DNA of 64,000 nt from Bacteroidales bacterium UBA3834 (GTDB taxonomy: Bacteria > Bacteroidota > Bacteroidia > Bacteroidales > P3). The DNA lies in assembly GCA_002392965.1 (NCBI GenBank), contig DGIA01000006.1, positions 1 to 64,000 of the forward strand, written 5' to 3'. Positions 50,172 to 60,281 of the stretch are shown here, one piece after another. Below the pieces are notes generated by a model, which was not told where the DNA came from, ran no database searches, and was given only the letters and a program-made list of their open reading frames with translations. The position numbers and the translations under genes are program-made. Numbering within the stretch: position 1 is the first letter of the stretch; each line of letters starts with the position of its first letter.

Positions 50172-50942
50172 TCAGAACGTCCAGTTGAATCCAAGACGCA
50201 ACATGGGGCTCTCCCAGCGCAGGGTCTCCATCATGGTGTTGAGGCCGCCATAGAACGTCGTGCTGTTCTCGCTGCCCTTCGACAGGTTCTTGCCGTCGGC
50301 GGTCACATACTGGCCCTCGTACTTGGTCGTCTCGCTGCGGTAACCCACGCTCAGGAAGTCGAGACTCAGCTCGGCGCTGAGATGCTGCGAGAACTCGTAA
50401 GTCAGCGTCGGGCGCAGGCTGACGCTCCACGCGGCGGTGCTGATGCTGTCGGCATAGGGAGCCACCGGCTCGCAATACTCATGGGTGTTGGGGAACGACT
50501 TCCAGTAGAAGCTCTCCTTGTACTTCGTATAGCCGAGGCTCTGGTAAGCGCCCTGCAGGAGCACGTGGAAATGCATGTTGCCGTATTTCAGGAACTCGTA
50601 ACGGACCTGCAACGCACCGTGCCAGCCGCTCTGTTCGCTTGTCCAGAAATGATCCTCGATGGCGTACTTGATACCCGTCTGGGGATAGACCGCCGAGTCG
50701 GCCACCTGCATCCGCTCGGTGTTGCCACCCATCACGCCGCCCATCAAGCCCACATAAAGCTTGGGGGTGACCATATAACCCACGCGGAGGCCGCCGACAT
50801 AATCAGCATTGAGGCTATAGTCGGCATCGGCCGAATTGGTGTTTTTCTGTTGCAGATAGCCACCCTGCAAACCCACCACCACCTGTGCATTGGCCGCCGT
50901 CATAACTACCACAGCGGCAAAGAGAAGCGCTATTTTCTTCAT
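50172..50942 (-). CDS. Predicted outer-membrane beta-barrel protein
   Basis: 256 residues with signal peptide (IALLFAAVVVMTAANAQ) and barrel strands (VVVGLQGGYLQQKNTNSADA, YVGGLRVGYMVTPKLYVGLM, AWSVSLRPTLTYEFSQHLSA) ending with an aromatic C-terminus (LRLGFNWTF). It belongs to the general outer-membrane beta-barrel group; no specific ligand is evident. It lies 46 bases upstream of the HerA-like gene and has the promoter box, so it may head the whole nine-gene minus-strand run. Confidence 0.72.
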   Translation of the reverse strand: MKKIALLFAAVVVMTAANAQVVVGLQGGYLQQKNTNSADADYSLNADYVGGLRVGYMVTPKLYVGLMGGVMGGNTERMQVADSAVYPQTGIKYAIEDHFWTSEQSGWHGALQVRYEFLKYGNMHFHVLLQGAYQSLGYTKYKESFYWKSFPNTHEYCEPVAPYADSISTAAWSVSLRPTLTYEFSQHLSAELSLDFLSVGYRSETTKYEGQYVTADGKNLSKGSENSTTFYGGLNTMMETLRWESPMLRLGFNWTF

Positions 50943-50966
50943 CGTTTTCTATAATTAATACAAAAT

Positions 50967-50975
50967 GCAAAGATA
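50967..50975 (-). promoter_or_regulatory. Promoter of the beta-barrel gene and possibly the long operon
   Basis: Minus strand reads TATCTTTGC, 25 bases before the start at 50942. Confidence 0.65.
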
Positions 50976-51069
50976 CAAAAAATATCGATACAAGTTGATT
51001 TTTTAAGTGGTCGGTGGCCAGTGGTCAGAGACAAGTGATTGATAAAAAGCGAAATGCGAAAAGAAAAAA

Positions 51070-51085
51070 GTCATATATATATGAC
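51070..51085. repeat. 16-bp perfect palindrome GTCATATATATATGAC
   Basis: Self-complementary over all 16 bases; it sits just before the 11-bp array 4 in the divergent intergenic region. Confidence 0.5.
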
Positions 51086-51086
51086 T

Positions 51087-51273
51087 CATACTCAAGTCCA
51101 ACTTAGTTCTGACCTAAGTGTTCCTTGTGTACGACACCTCAGGTATGACTAAAGTATGGTTCAAGTGTGCCTAAAGAAACACTTGGGCATGATGAAGGTG
51201 TGATTGGGTAATGACCTAGTACTTTCTATATAGTCATTACTAGGTCATTACTAGGTCAATACTAGGTCATAAC
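51087..51273. repeat. 11-bp tandem array 4 (long, partly degenerate)
   Basis: The last four units (51230-51273) are clear: ATAGTCATTAC, TAGGTCATTAC, TAGGTCAATAC, TAGGTCATAAC. Upstream to 51087, thirteen more 11-base frames show weaker similarity to their neighbours (often 5-7 of 11 identical). The 503-bp gap between the divergent genes at 50942 and 51446 holds this array, the palindrome at 51070 and the two promoters (50967 minus, 51368 plus). I see nothing else in it. Confidence 0.7.
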
Positions 51274-51367
51274 GGATTCAAGACTTAGTATCAGAGGGTT
51301 ACAAATGAAACAATCTAAAAAAGAACGGTCGAGGCGGTTCTTTTTTGGCCATTTTAAAATAATTATA

Positions 51368-51376
51368 TATATTTGC
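51368..51376 (+). promoter_or_regulatory. Promoter of the giant T9SS surface protein operon
   Basis: TATATTTGC matches the -7 consensus and lies 70 bases before the chosen start at 51446, giving a leader of about 60 bases. It excludes the in-frame ATG at 51305, which would lie upstream of transcription. Confidence 0.65.
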
Positions 51377-51445
51377 AGTTTCACACGACCCACCCTAAAA
51401 CGATGCAGGGTGTTGGTTTTGTGCATACTAAACAATAAAACGACT

Positions 51446-54400
51446 ATGACAAAACGACATCATATAGTACTTTTGACAGCGCTTGTGGCGCTGGCTTTGA
51501 TATTTCCGCTGCGCACTTCCGCGCAGTCGGTGGTGAACCTGGTGAACGGCGACAGCATCGTGCTGGACGCCTGCGAGCTGGGCAGCGGCACCATCTACGA
51601 CAACGGCGGCGCGAACGGCAACTACAGCAACAATTTCGACGGCTGGGTGCTGCTTCAGGCCTCTCCGGGCATCACCATCACGCTGACGGGCAACTACTCG
51701 ACAGAGAGTTGCTGCGACAAGCTGACGGTGGAGGACGGCACCACCACCCTGTTCGGCCCCCAAGGCGGCACGGGCACGGTGAATGTGAGCACGACAGCGG
51801 GCCAGATGCTTATCCGGTTCCATACGAACGGCGGGAGTACCTACAGCGGGTTCGCGTTGCAGTGGAGCACGTCGGGGTATGAGACGGTGTGCACCAATCC
51901 CGTGACGGGTTTGGATACGACGGCGGTGACAACGACGAGCATCGGCCTGACGTGGAGTGCCACGAATGCGGCGGGTCCGTTCATGGTGGTGTGCGGCGAC
52001 CAGACGTTCACGAATATCACGACAACGAGCTATACGGTGACGGGCTTGAACCCCAGCACCACCTATGAAATCAGCGTGGTGGCCTCCAGTGCGGCGGGGA
52101 GCATGTGCTGTGCCGACGAGATGTTGGTGCGGACGGCCTGCGGCAATGCGGCGCTGCCTTACAAGGAGGGCTTCGAAGGGATGTCCGAGGGCAGCTTTCC
52201 GAGTTGCTGGCTGCAAGTGGCCAATTTCGACAGCCCCGAGGAATTCCTTCCGCAGGTGGTATCGGCTCAGCACAGCAGCGGAAGCCGCTCGTTGCTGTTG
52301 AGTTGCGGCGGCACGGCGAGCGACGAGCACTTCGGCATCGTGGCCACGCCTCCGTTGGAGGGCGTCGGGTCGCACACGGTGCGCCTGATGCTGCGGGCAA
52401 GCCACTACGGCACTCGGGTGGAATTCGGCACCTGCGACAGCGCGGGCTCGCTCTACAACCAGTACGGCTTCACGCCGGTGCAGACCGTGTTTGTGAACAA
52501 TACGGACTCATGGCAGGAGTACCGCTTCACGTGGACGAGCAACAGTGACGGCCAGCGCCTGGCCTTGCGCATGCTGCAAAGCCAGCAGGGAGAGGTGGGC
52601 CACCGGCTGTATATCGACAACATGGGCGTGGAGAACTGCGGCGTGGATTCGGTGCGGACGATACATGTGGAGTATGACCGGCTGGACCTGGTGTGGAGCA
52701 CTTATGGAACCCCGACGTGCAACGTGGGCGTGAGGAGAGAGGGAGCGGTGGCCGACACGCTGACGTTCACCAACGTCTCTTCGCCGCTGCCCATCACGGG
52801 ATTGGCGGCCGACACCCGATACATCTTCACCATCTACCCCTCCTGCGGCAGCACCTTGAGCATAGGGCGCAGCATCACGGCACGGACAGCACCGATGCCG
52901 ACCGCAGCCGACGGCTACTGCTCGAACTTCAGCGCGAGCACGGAGTTGCCGAGCGAATGGACCTTCCAGGTGCTGCAAGCCTCCTGTGGCGGCAATTTCT
53001 CGAAGAACTACCACAGCGTGCACTTCTATGACGGCTGCTCGGGAGAAGCCATCATGGCCAGCGAACGGCTACTGGGATTGGCAGGCAAACAGGTAGCAGT
53101 AACCTACAGCGGTTATAACAACAACGCGATGATTATCCTGGGCACGATGGTGCATGCCGACGACGCATCGACCTTTGTACCGATAGATACAGCCTACAGC
53201 GACGGCAGACGACACACGATGACCGCGACGGTGCCGACGAATTCAACGGGCCGCCATATCGCCCTCTGGATAAAAAGCAACGGCTGGTATATAGACTTTA
53301 GCGTGCATTCGGTGAGTTGCTCGAACTGTGCCATCGAGGACCCGACGGTGCTGCACCGCAGGGGTACGACGATGGAGATAGCGTGGGCACAGGTGTATGA
53401 CACGGTGCTGGTGCAGTACGGCCCGAGGGATTTCGCTTTTGGGAGCGGCACCATCGACACGTTCCTGAATGCCAGCCAAGGAACCCTGCATGGATTGACG
53501 CCAAACATGGAGTACGACCTGTTCGTGTATGGTCCCTGCCAGACGCCGTGCGAAGATATGCGCTACACGCGCCGCACGGCCATGCGTGACTATCCGCTGC
53601 CGTGGTGCGAGGATTTCACAACATTGAGCGACAACGACTGGTACGAGGGACAGGGCGACTGGCGGAAACCGAGAGAGATCAACGGACGTCCGAATTTCAG
53701 CGGACAACCGTTCTACAGCGCCACCGGACAGTCGCTGGTGATGTCGTCGTGGGGATTCGCATGGGACTACTACGGAATGGCGATGCTGCCCGATGTGGAG
53801 GTGGATAGCCACACGGTTCTGAGTTTCTATATGTATGACCAGGCACCGCAATCGACGCTGGTTATAGGTGTGATACCAGAGAACACCGACTGGCCTTCGG
53901 AACACTTCACGGTACTGGACACGCTGCACATCAGCGCCTATAACCAGCGGGTGCACTACAGCTACGTGTTTCGTCCGAGCGACACGCTGTTCAACAACCG
54001 GATCGTGCTGGCCTACCAGCATCCGTACGAGTATTCGTACTACACCTGCTATATTGACGAGCTACAGATGCAGCACCACTACTATGACACGCTGCATAAC
54101 ACCTACACGAGTTTCGACACGCTGGCGTTCAACCTGACGGGATTGCACGGCGGAGCTGACAGCGTGGTGGTCACCCTCGTGGGAGGAGGACAGACCTTCA
54201 TCGACACCTTTGCACTGGCCGACATCCACAGTTTCGGCTTCGGCGGACTGGATACGGGGACATTGTACAACTGCTATGTGCGGCCGTTGGACGAAGGATG
54301 CAACTCGTATGCGGGTTATTTCATCACACACAGCTACGGTGTGGGTGGCTACGGGAACTGCTTCCCGTTCAGCTACGAGCTGAGCTATGAGCTGCCATAT

Positions 54401-57400
54401 CACTGGGCGGCCGACAGCACCACGCTGGTCACCACAGGCGACTACCTGCAGCTGCAACCGCACGGGTCGGTGGCGATGCACCCGATGACAGGGACGGAAA
54501 ACCTGACGTTCTCGTTCCGTGCACGCAGCAGCGTGGCAGGCGACACCCTGCTGTTGGGCAGCGTGCCGTCGGACAGCATCTCGACCGACTCGACCCACTT
54601 CGGCCCGCAGACGGCGTGGTTCAGCCCAATAGACACCTTTACGCTCACCACAAACTGGGAGTACTACATGCTGAGGATGCCCGCCACCACACCTGATTCG
54701 GTGCGACTGATGTTCCGCACCGGCTACGGCACGACGGAGTTGGACGAAGTGGAGATTACCGGATGCCCGATTGTACACTTCGAAACCGACGGCAACAGCA
54801 TTATCTGCACCCTGGACAGCGACCAGGTGACGAACTACTACCTGATTGTGGATGACAGCGCCGGCAACGACCACCGGGTGATTTACGTGGAGAGCAATCC
54901 GTTCCGCATCACGGGGCTTCAACTCGGCATGCGCTACGACCTGTCGTGGCACTGCCCCTACAGCGAGACCGAATGCCGACCGACGGAGAGCCTTTACACG
55001 GGAGGATTGATACCGCTGCCCTACTGCGAAGACTTCAACGTGGGCACCGGCGGAGGGTCACTGAGCGTGCCACCCACATGGACGTTCATCAACAACAGCA
55101 GCTCTTATTACTTAGGACTTGACACCTGGGGACCGTCGCTCCGTATGGATCCGTACAACGGCAAGTGGATGTATGCCGTGCTGCCGGAGCTGGATGTAGA
55201 TTCGGTGCTGTCGCTGCGTGGATATTTTTACAGTTGGACCAACGGCGACGTCCAGATTGGTGTGATGAACAACGCTACCGACACAGCATCGTTCATACCG
55301 CTGTGGACATCGAGCGACATCGACTGGCATTATCCGGAGGTGGAACTGTCGGGATATGCCGACAAACGGGTGGCCATCCGTACAAAAGGCGACATGCGGC
55401 TGTTCAACCTGCACCTATACAATTATCCGCTGGCCAAGATATCGTTGCTTGGGAGCAGACACATCAAGGTGACCACCGACTATCCAGGGCCCTACTGGCT
55501 GTACTACCGCAGCACATCCTACGCTACGCAAGACACGATGTTCTATGTCGATACCACGGAGTTCCACATTTACGACACAAACATCACCACAACCCAGCAT
55601 GTCTATATCAACCAATGCGATTCGACAGGATACACTTGCGAGAACTACAAAGAATATTATCTAGCGAACCAGCATAACCTGCCCTACTGTTACAACACCT
55701 GGTGCGGAGGTTTATCCGCCTTCACCTATGCACCTTACGGGCAATCGGGGGTCAATACTTGCTACTGGCGTCAAGAGGATGGCAAATACTATCAGCACTT
55801 CTACGGCAACTCGTCCGCCTGGATGGTGCTGGCAGACTTGAGGCTCGACTCGCTGAACCAGGCAGGTATGCGCATAGAGTTTGATGCAGGCTCGCAATTC
55901 GACACCTTGGTGGTGGGCGTGCTGGAAGATGCCTACGACACCACGACGTTCACACCGGTCGATACGGTGGTTTATACCATCAGCGACAGCTTGCAGTCGA
56001 AATTCATCGATTTTTCGAGCTACACAGGCAGCGGGCGCTGGATCACCTTCCATCACCTCTATGCGCCCAACGCCCAATGGCTTGAGATAAACAATCTCTA
56101 TCTGGAGGCATGCCCGGGAGCATTGGGAGCCACCGCCTCGCTGAGCCGATGGAACCGGGTGAAGATTGACGGAGCCACCGTGCCGTTCTACGTGGAGTAT
56201 GGCTACAGCGACCAAGGACAGGGTGGTTGGGGAAACACCATTTTAAGGGTGGATTCGGTACCCATCATCCTCACGCTCGACCCCGAGACACGATATGACT
56301 TCTACTTCAGGTGTGACAGTGCTGGATACACCTGCGTACCGAGGCAGCAGGTGACCACGTTGGCTGCGCCGATGGAGGTTCCCACCTGCGTGGATTTCGA
56401 CACGGTGGCGGTCACGCTGATTCCCCGCAACTGGACCTCTCGCAATGCCGGCATCGGAGCCGCGAACACCGCAGCCCACTCGGGGACAAACAGCTTGGTG
56501 ATGCCGGTGGCATCCAATTCATACATCATCACACCCGATATCAACGTAGATTCCATCGAGAAGGTGGCGTTGAGCCTGTGGTACCGGGTGGAAGACCTCT
56601 CGGACCGACTGGTGGTGGGCGTGATGAGCAATCCGTCCGACATATCGACCTTCTATCCGGTGCGGACGCTGGCGCCGATGGAGGCCGGAGTATGGCAACA
56701 CGGACTGGTGGAGTTCAGCAGTGCACCTTCGGAGTCGCACTTCATCGCCCTGCGGGCACGCAGCAACCGACAGGGAGGCGGGCGAAACATCTATGTAGAT
56801 GACATCTATGTGACCAATTGCGCAGCCTTCGACTTCACCGTACAACGTCTGACAAGCAATAGCATTGACCTGACATGGAGTCATCTCGGAGAACCCAATA
56901 TCACGGTGACCGTGGTGGATGACAGCGTAGTGACGGCCACTTACACCAATGTAACACCACCGTTGCACATCGAGCCGCTCAACATACTGCACTATTATAC
57001 CTTCCGGTTCAACAGCACCTGCAACAGTACGGACTCGGGATGCTGCACGACCAACTACACAGACAGTCTGTCGGTGGTCACCCCGGCCCCGGGAGCGGGC
57101 TGTGTGAACCCCACCGACCTGGCATCGCCTCAGGCGGTGTTCTTCAGCGGCAGCTACAGCAACCCCTACTCACAGGCAGGTGCCATCAACTATGGTTCGA
57201 TGCATCCGGACAGCCGTCACACAGTGTGCTACGATACCGCCCAACGCGACCCGCGTACGGGAGGACTGCTGCGCACCATTCCCGAAGGATACACCAGCAG
57301 CGTGCGCCTCGGAAACTGGAGTTCGAACTACTATACGCCCGAAGCCGAGGGAGTGATTTACAGCTTGCTGGTTGATACAGCAAGTTTCGAATTGCTACTG

Positions 57401-59644
57401 CTCCGCTATGCCGCCGTGCTTCAGGATCCACAGCACGCCGCATCGGATCAGCCCCGCTTCAGGATGGAGCTGCTGGACACGAACTACAACATCATCGACT
57501 CGGCCTGCACCAGCGCCGACTTCATCGCCGACCAGAACCTGGGCTGGCACACCGCCGACGACGGGGTGCTGTGGAAAGACTGGACGGCGGTGGGCGTGGA
57601 CCTCTCGGCTCATGCCGGCGAGCAGGTCTATTTCCGTCTGACGACCTACGACTGCAACGAGGGCTCGCACTACGGATACGCCTATTTCACGCTGGAGTGC
57701 ATGAGAAAGAACATGAACACGGTGTCGTGCGGCGACGTGGATAGCAACACGCTGAGCGCACCGGAAGGATTCCATTACCGCTGGTACAACTCGAATTCAT
57801 CAGCCACCATCAGCACGGCCCAAAGCATCACGGTGCCCAATGAGGATATCACCTATTTCTGCGAGGTATCCAAGTTGGACAACCCATCTTGCAACTTCAC
57901 CATCAGCGCCTACGGCGGCACCCGCTACCCGATGGCCAGTTTCGACACGTCGATGGTGATTGACAGCTGCCGGTTTATTGTCACCTTCACCAACACCAGC
58001 GGCATCAGCAACGACGGCATCACGCCCCTGCCGGGAGAACAATGCGAGACTGCCTACTGGGATTTCGGCAACGGAAGCACATCAGTCAGCTATCACGGCA
58101 GCGCGACATATCTCCTTCCGGGCACTTATACAGTGCGGCTCATCAGCGGAATAGCCCTCGACGAATGCCAGGATACGATGACGATGACCTTGGTGCTGGA
58201 ACTGCCGGCGGGCACGATACCGTCGGACACCACAGCCGCTTCCATCTGCGACAACCAGAGCTACACCTTCTTCGGACAGCCTTACAACATCGCCGGCGAG
58301 TATTACCATGTGGTCGATGTACCCAACAACACCTGCGACAGCATCTATGTGCTGCAACTGGAGGTACGGTTGACCAGCTCGAGCGACTCGGTGGCGGTGG
58401 CGTGCGACAGCATCCACTGGCGTGGACAGACCTACACGACCGACGGCACCTACTCGTCAGGACCCATCGGATTGAATGCCGCCAATTGCGACACATCGGT
58501 CAACCTTGTACTGACGGTGCATCCCACCTATGAGACAACAGACCCCATCATCATCTGTCCCTACCGGCCCTTTGCCTACCGCGGTATCGATTATGGCGGA
58601 CCTGCCGTTTTCGACACGACGCTTTACAGCATCCATGACTGCGACAGCGTGGTGCATGTCACCCTCACGCCGAGGGACAGCAACTTCCGCATGAAGACCT
58701 ACTACTACTTTGACACACTGCCCTACGAGGCGACCGACACCATGTTCGTCGGATGCGCGACAACCACCTTGAGTCTGACCGACAGCACAGACGGCGCAAC
58801 AAGGTGGAGTTGGAAGCTCTTTATGCCGGACACGGTGGTGACCGACAGTCTGCCGGAATTCTCGTATGAATTCGCGTCGGGGAGCGACAGCGCGGTGGCT
58901 TATGCCACACTGGTTGTCACCAGTACGGGCAATTGCTTGGACACGATAGGTTGGCCGGTATTTGTGTTTCCGAGTCCCCATTCGGTCTTCTCTTGGGACC
59001 CGCAAGTACCTTCCATCATGCACCCCGACATCCAGTTCATCAACCAGAGCACACCCGATACCGGTGCATTGGAAGAGCGTCATAGCTTGACCTACCTGTG
59101 GAATATCCAGTCGATTGAAGGTGGCGATGACGACACCACATCCGAGTTTGCGCCACACTATCAATGGGGCAATCCGGGCGACAACATGTCGGGCGACTAC
59201 ACCGTGCAGCTGATTAACCACTGGACCCATCCAGCCGATTCGTTCTACACGACCGACCTCCCCTGGCTTGATTCGGCATTCTACCACACGCTGCTTTATC
59301 CTTCGTTCGTCCACACGTGCACCGATACCGCAGAGCATGTCGTCACCATTACCAACGAGTATCTGCAGTTCCCCAACCTAGTCACCCCGAACGGCGACGG
59401 AGTCAACGACCGCTGGGAGGTGATGAACCTCATCGAGATGGGCAACTATTCGATGAACGAGTTGTGGATTTACGACCGCACCGGAGCTTTGGTTTATCAT
59501 GTACGCTATATTCGGAGTGCCGACCAGTTCTGGGATCCCGAAGCCACACGGAGCCCGGACGGCACCTATTATTACCGCTTCATGGCAGAAGGTGAATACG
59601 GCGTGGTGAAACGGAACGGATTGATCGAGGTGTTACGTAAATAG
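51446..59644 (+). CDS. Giant secreted surface protein with T9SS type B (gliding-motility CHU_C) C-terminus
   Basis: 2732 residues. Signal peptide (LLTALVALALIFPLRTSAQ), then a CUB-like domain (about 30-140, with ESCCDKLTVEDG), a fibronectin III-like segment (NPVTGLDTTAVTTTSIGLTW), and several repeats of a roughly 200-residue module made of a jelly-roll/MAM-like part (LPYCEDF..., W, VGVM, LYIDN) and a short Fn3-like part. A PKD-like domain (YWDFGNGSTSVSYHGSATYL) lies at about 2200-2270. The end (FPNLVTPNGDGVNDRWEVMN ... DGTYYYRFMAEGEYG) is the type B sorting domain. Exported by the T9SS, probably an adhesin or matrix protein. The next gene, a response regulator, starts four bases after its stop. 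Confidence 0.88.
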   Translation: MTKRHHIVLLTALVALALIFPLRTSAQSVVNLVNGDSIVLDACELGSGTIYDNGGANGNYSNNFDGWVLLQASPGITITLTGNYSTESCCDKLTVEDGTTTLFGPQGGTGTVNVSTTAGQMLIRFHTNGGSTYSGFALQWSTSGYETVCTNPVTGLDTTAVTTTSIGLTWSATNAAGPFMVVCGDQTFTNITTTSYTVTGLNPSTTYEISVVASSAAGSMCCADEMLVRTACGNAALPYKEGFEGMSEGSFPSCWLQVANFDSPEEFLPQVVSAQHSSGSRSLLLSCGGTASDEHFGIVATPPLEGVGSHTVRLMLRASHYGTRVEFGTCDSAGSLYNQYGFTPVQTVFVNNTDSWQEYRFTWTSNSDGQRLALRMLQSQQGEVGHRLYIDNMGVENCGVDSVRTIHVEYDRLDLVWSTYGTPTCNVGVRREGAVADTLTFTNVSSPLPITGLAADTRYIFTIYPSCGSTLSIGRSITARTAPMPTAADGYCSNFSASTELPSEWTFQVLQASCGGNFSKNYHSVHFYDGCSGEAIMASERLLGLAGKQVAVTYSGYNNNAMIILGTMVHADDASTFVPIDTAYSDGRRHTMTATVPTNSTGRHIALWIKSNGWYIDFSVHSVSCSNCAIEDPTVLHRRGTTMEIAWAQVYDTVLVQYGPRDFAFGSGTIDTFLNASQGTLHGLTPNMEYDLFVYGPCQTPCEDMRYTRRTAMRDYPLPWCEDFTTLSDNDWYEGQGDWRKPREINGRPNFSGQPFYSATGQSLVMSSWGFAWDYYGMAMLPDVEVDSHTVLSFYMYDQAPQSTLVIGVIPENTDWPSEHFTVLDTLHISAYNQRVHYSYVFRPSDTLFNNRIVLAYQHPYEYSYYTCYIDELQMQHHYYDTLHNTYTSFDTLAFNLTGLHGGADSVVVTLVGGGQTFIDTFALADIHSFGFGGLDTGTLYNCYVRPLDEGCNSYAGYFITHSYGVGGYGNCFPFSYELSYELPYHWAADSTTLVTTGDYLQLQPHGSVAMHPMTGTENLTFSFRARSSVAGDTLLLGSVPSDSISTDSTHFGPQTAWFSPIDTFTLTTNWEYYMLRMPATTPDSVRLMFRTGYGTTELDEVEITGCPIVHFETDGNSIICTLDSDQVTNYYLIVDDSAGNDHRVIYVESNPFRITGLQLGMRYDLSWHCPYSETECRPTESLYTGGLIPLPYCEDFNVGTGGGSLSVPPTWTFINNSSSYYLGLDTWGPSLRMDPYNGKWMYAVLPELDVDSVLSLRGYFYSWTNGDVQIGVMNNATDTASFIPLWTSSDIDWHYPEVELSGYADKRVAIRTKGDMRLFNLHLYNYPLAKISLLGSRHIKVTTDYPGPYWLYYRSTSYATQDTMFYVDTTEFHIYDTNITTTQHVYINQCDSTGYTCENYKEYYLANQHNLPYCYNTWCGGLSAFTYAPYGQSGVNTCYWRQEDGKYYQHFYGNSSAWMVLADLRLDSLNQAGMRIEFDAGSQFDTLVVGVLEDAYDTTTFTPVDTVVYTISDSLQSKFIDFSSYTGSGRWITFHHLYAPNAQWLEINNLYLEACPGALGATASLSRWNRVKIDGATVPFYVEYGYSDQGQGGWGNTILRVDSVPIILTLDPETRYDFYFRCDSAGYTCVPRQQVTTLAAPMEVPTCVDFDTVAVTLIPRNWTSRNAGIGAANTAAHSGTNSLVMPVASNSYIITPDINVDSIEKVALSLWYRVEDLSDRLVVGVMSNPSDISTFYPVRTLAPMEAGVWQHGLVEFSSAPSESHFIALRARSNRQGGGRNIYVDDIYVTNCAAFDFTVQRLTSNSIDLTWSHLGEPNITVTVVDDSVVTATYTNVTPPLHIEPLNILHYYTFRFNSTCNSTDSGCCTTNYTDSLSVVTPAPGAGCVNPTDLASPQAVFFSGSYSNPYSQAGAINYGSMHPDSRHTVCYDTAQRDPRTGGLLRTIPEGYTSSVRLGNWSSNYYTPEAEGVIYSLLVDTASFELLLLRYAAVLQDPQHAASDQPRFRMELLDTNYNIIDSACTSADFIADQNLGWHTADDGVLWKDWTAVGVDLSAHAGEQVYFRLTTYDCNEGSHYGYAYFTLECMRKNMNTVSCGDVDSNTLSAPEGFHYRWYNSNSSATISTAQSITVPNEDITYFCEVSKLDNPSCNFTISAYGGTRYPMASFDTSMVIDSCRFIVTFTNTSGISNDGITPLPGEQCETAYWDFGNGSTSVSYHGSATYLLPGTYTVRLISGIALDECQDTMTMTLVLELPAGTIPSDTTAASICDNQSYTFFGQPYNIAGEYYHVVDVPNNTCDSIYVLQLEVRLTSSSDSVAVACDSIHWRGQTYTTDGTYSSGPIGLNAANCDTSVNLVLTVHPTYETTDPIIICPYRPFAYRGIDYGGPAVFDTTLYSIHDCDSVVHVTLTPRDSNFRMKTYYYFDTLPYEATDTMFVGCATTTLSLTDSTDGATRWSWKLFMPDTVVTDSLPEFSYEFASGSDSAVAYATLVVTSTGNCLDTIGWPVFVFPSPHSVFSWDPQVPSIMHPDIQFINQSTPDTGALEERHSLTYLWNIQSIEGGDDDTTSEFAPHYQWGNPGDNMSGDYTVQLINHWTHPADSFYTTDLPWLDSAFYHTLLYPSFVHTCTDTAEHVVTITNEYLQFPNLVTPNGDGVNDRWEVMNLIEMGNYSMNELWIYDRTGALVYHVRYIRSADQFWDPEATRSPDGTYYYRFMAEGEYGVVKRNGLIEVLRK

Positions 59645-59648
59645 ACGC

Positions 59649-60281
59649 ATGGAGATGCAACGGATACTAGTAGTGGATGACGAGGAGGATCTTTGCGAAA
59701 TCTTGCGCTTCAATCTGGAAGCTGCAGGTTATGAGGTGGACACCGCCCACAGCGCAGAGGAGGCTCTTTCCATCATTGACAAACACTCGGCAGCAGCGAC
59801 ACACCACGACTTACTGCTACTCGACATTATGATGGATCGGATGTCGGGCATCGAACTGGCTACACAGTTGCGCAGAAACGGAAACAACACCCCGGTCATT
59901 TTCCTTACCGCCCTTGGCGGACATGATGACCAGATACGAGGATTCGATGCCGGAGCCGATGATTATATCGCCAAACCTTTCTCTTTCGACACTGTATTGG
60001 CCCGCGTCCGAGCCGTGCTACGTCGAAGCGCCTCTTCCACCCCGCCCATGACCACCATCGACACAAACCTGACCAGAAGGGAACATCTTATACTGAATCT
60101 CTTCCAACAAAGCCCTGGAAAATTCTTCACACGCGAAGAAATACTCGAGGCAGTATGGCCAGATGACACACTGGTGGGCGAAAGGTCAGTAGATGTACAT
60201 ATCGCCCGTCTAAGAAAAAAATTAGGCACCGAGGGGCAACGGATTGTAAACAAAACAGGATTCGGCTATGGATTGGTCTGA
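59649..60281 (+). CDS. OmpR/PhoB-family response regulator
   Basis: 210 residues. Receiver domain: acidic pocket ILVVDDEEDLCEI, phosphoacceptor D59 in LLLLDIMMDRMSG, Thr/Ser in VIFLTALGG and Lys in YIAKPFSFD. The winged-helix effector (about 135-210) includes LTRREHLILNLFQQSPGKFF and ERSVDVHIARLRKKLG. It overlaps the downstream kinase by 14 bases, a typical cognate pair, and starts four bases after the giant surface protein, so it is probably cotranscribed with it. Confidence 0.95.
   Translation: MEMQRILVVDDEEDLCEILRFNLEAAGYEVDTAHSAEEALSIIDKHSAAATHHDLLLLDIMMDRMSGIELATQLRRNGNNTPVIFLTALGGHDDQIRGFDAGADDYIAKPFSFDTVLARVRAVLRRSASSTPPMTTIDTNLTRREHLILNLFQQSPGKFFTREEILEAVWPDDTLVGERSVDVHIARLRKKLGTEGQRIVNKTGFGYGLV

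Noticed and set aside
51070..51085. Palindrome considered as an insertion-sequence end
   Set aside because: No transposase gene or target duplication is nearby; no insertion sequence was found anywhere in the window.
51305..51445. Upstream in-frame extension of the giant surface protein
   Set aside because: It would precede the promoter box at 51368, and the start at 51446 is followed by a proper signal peptide.
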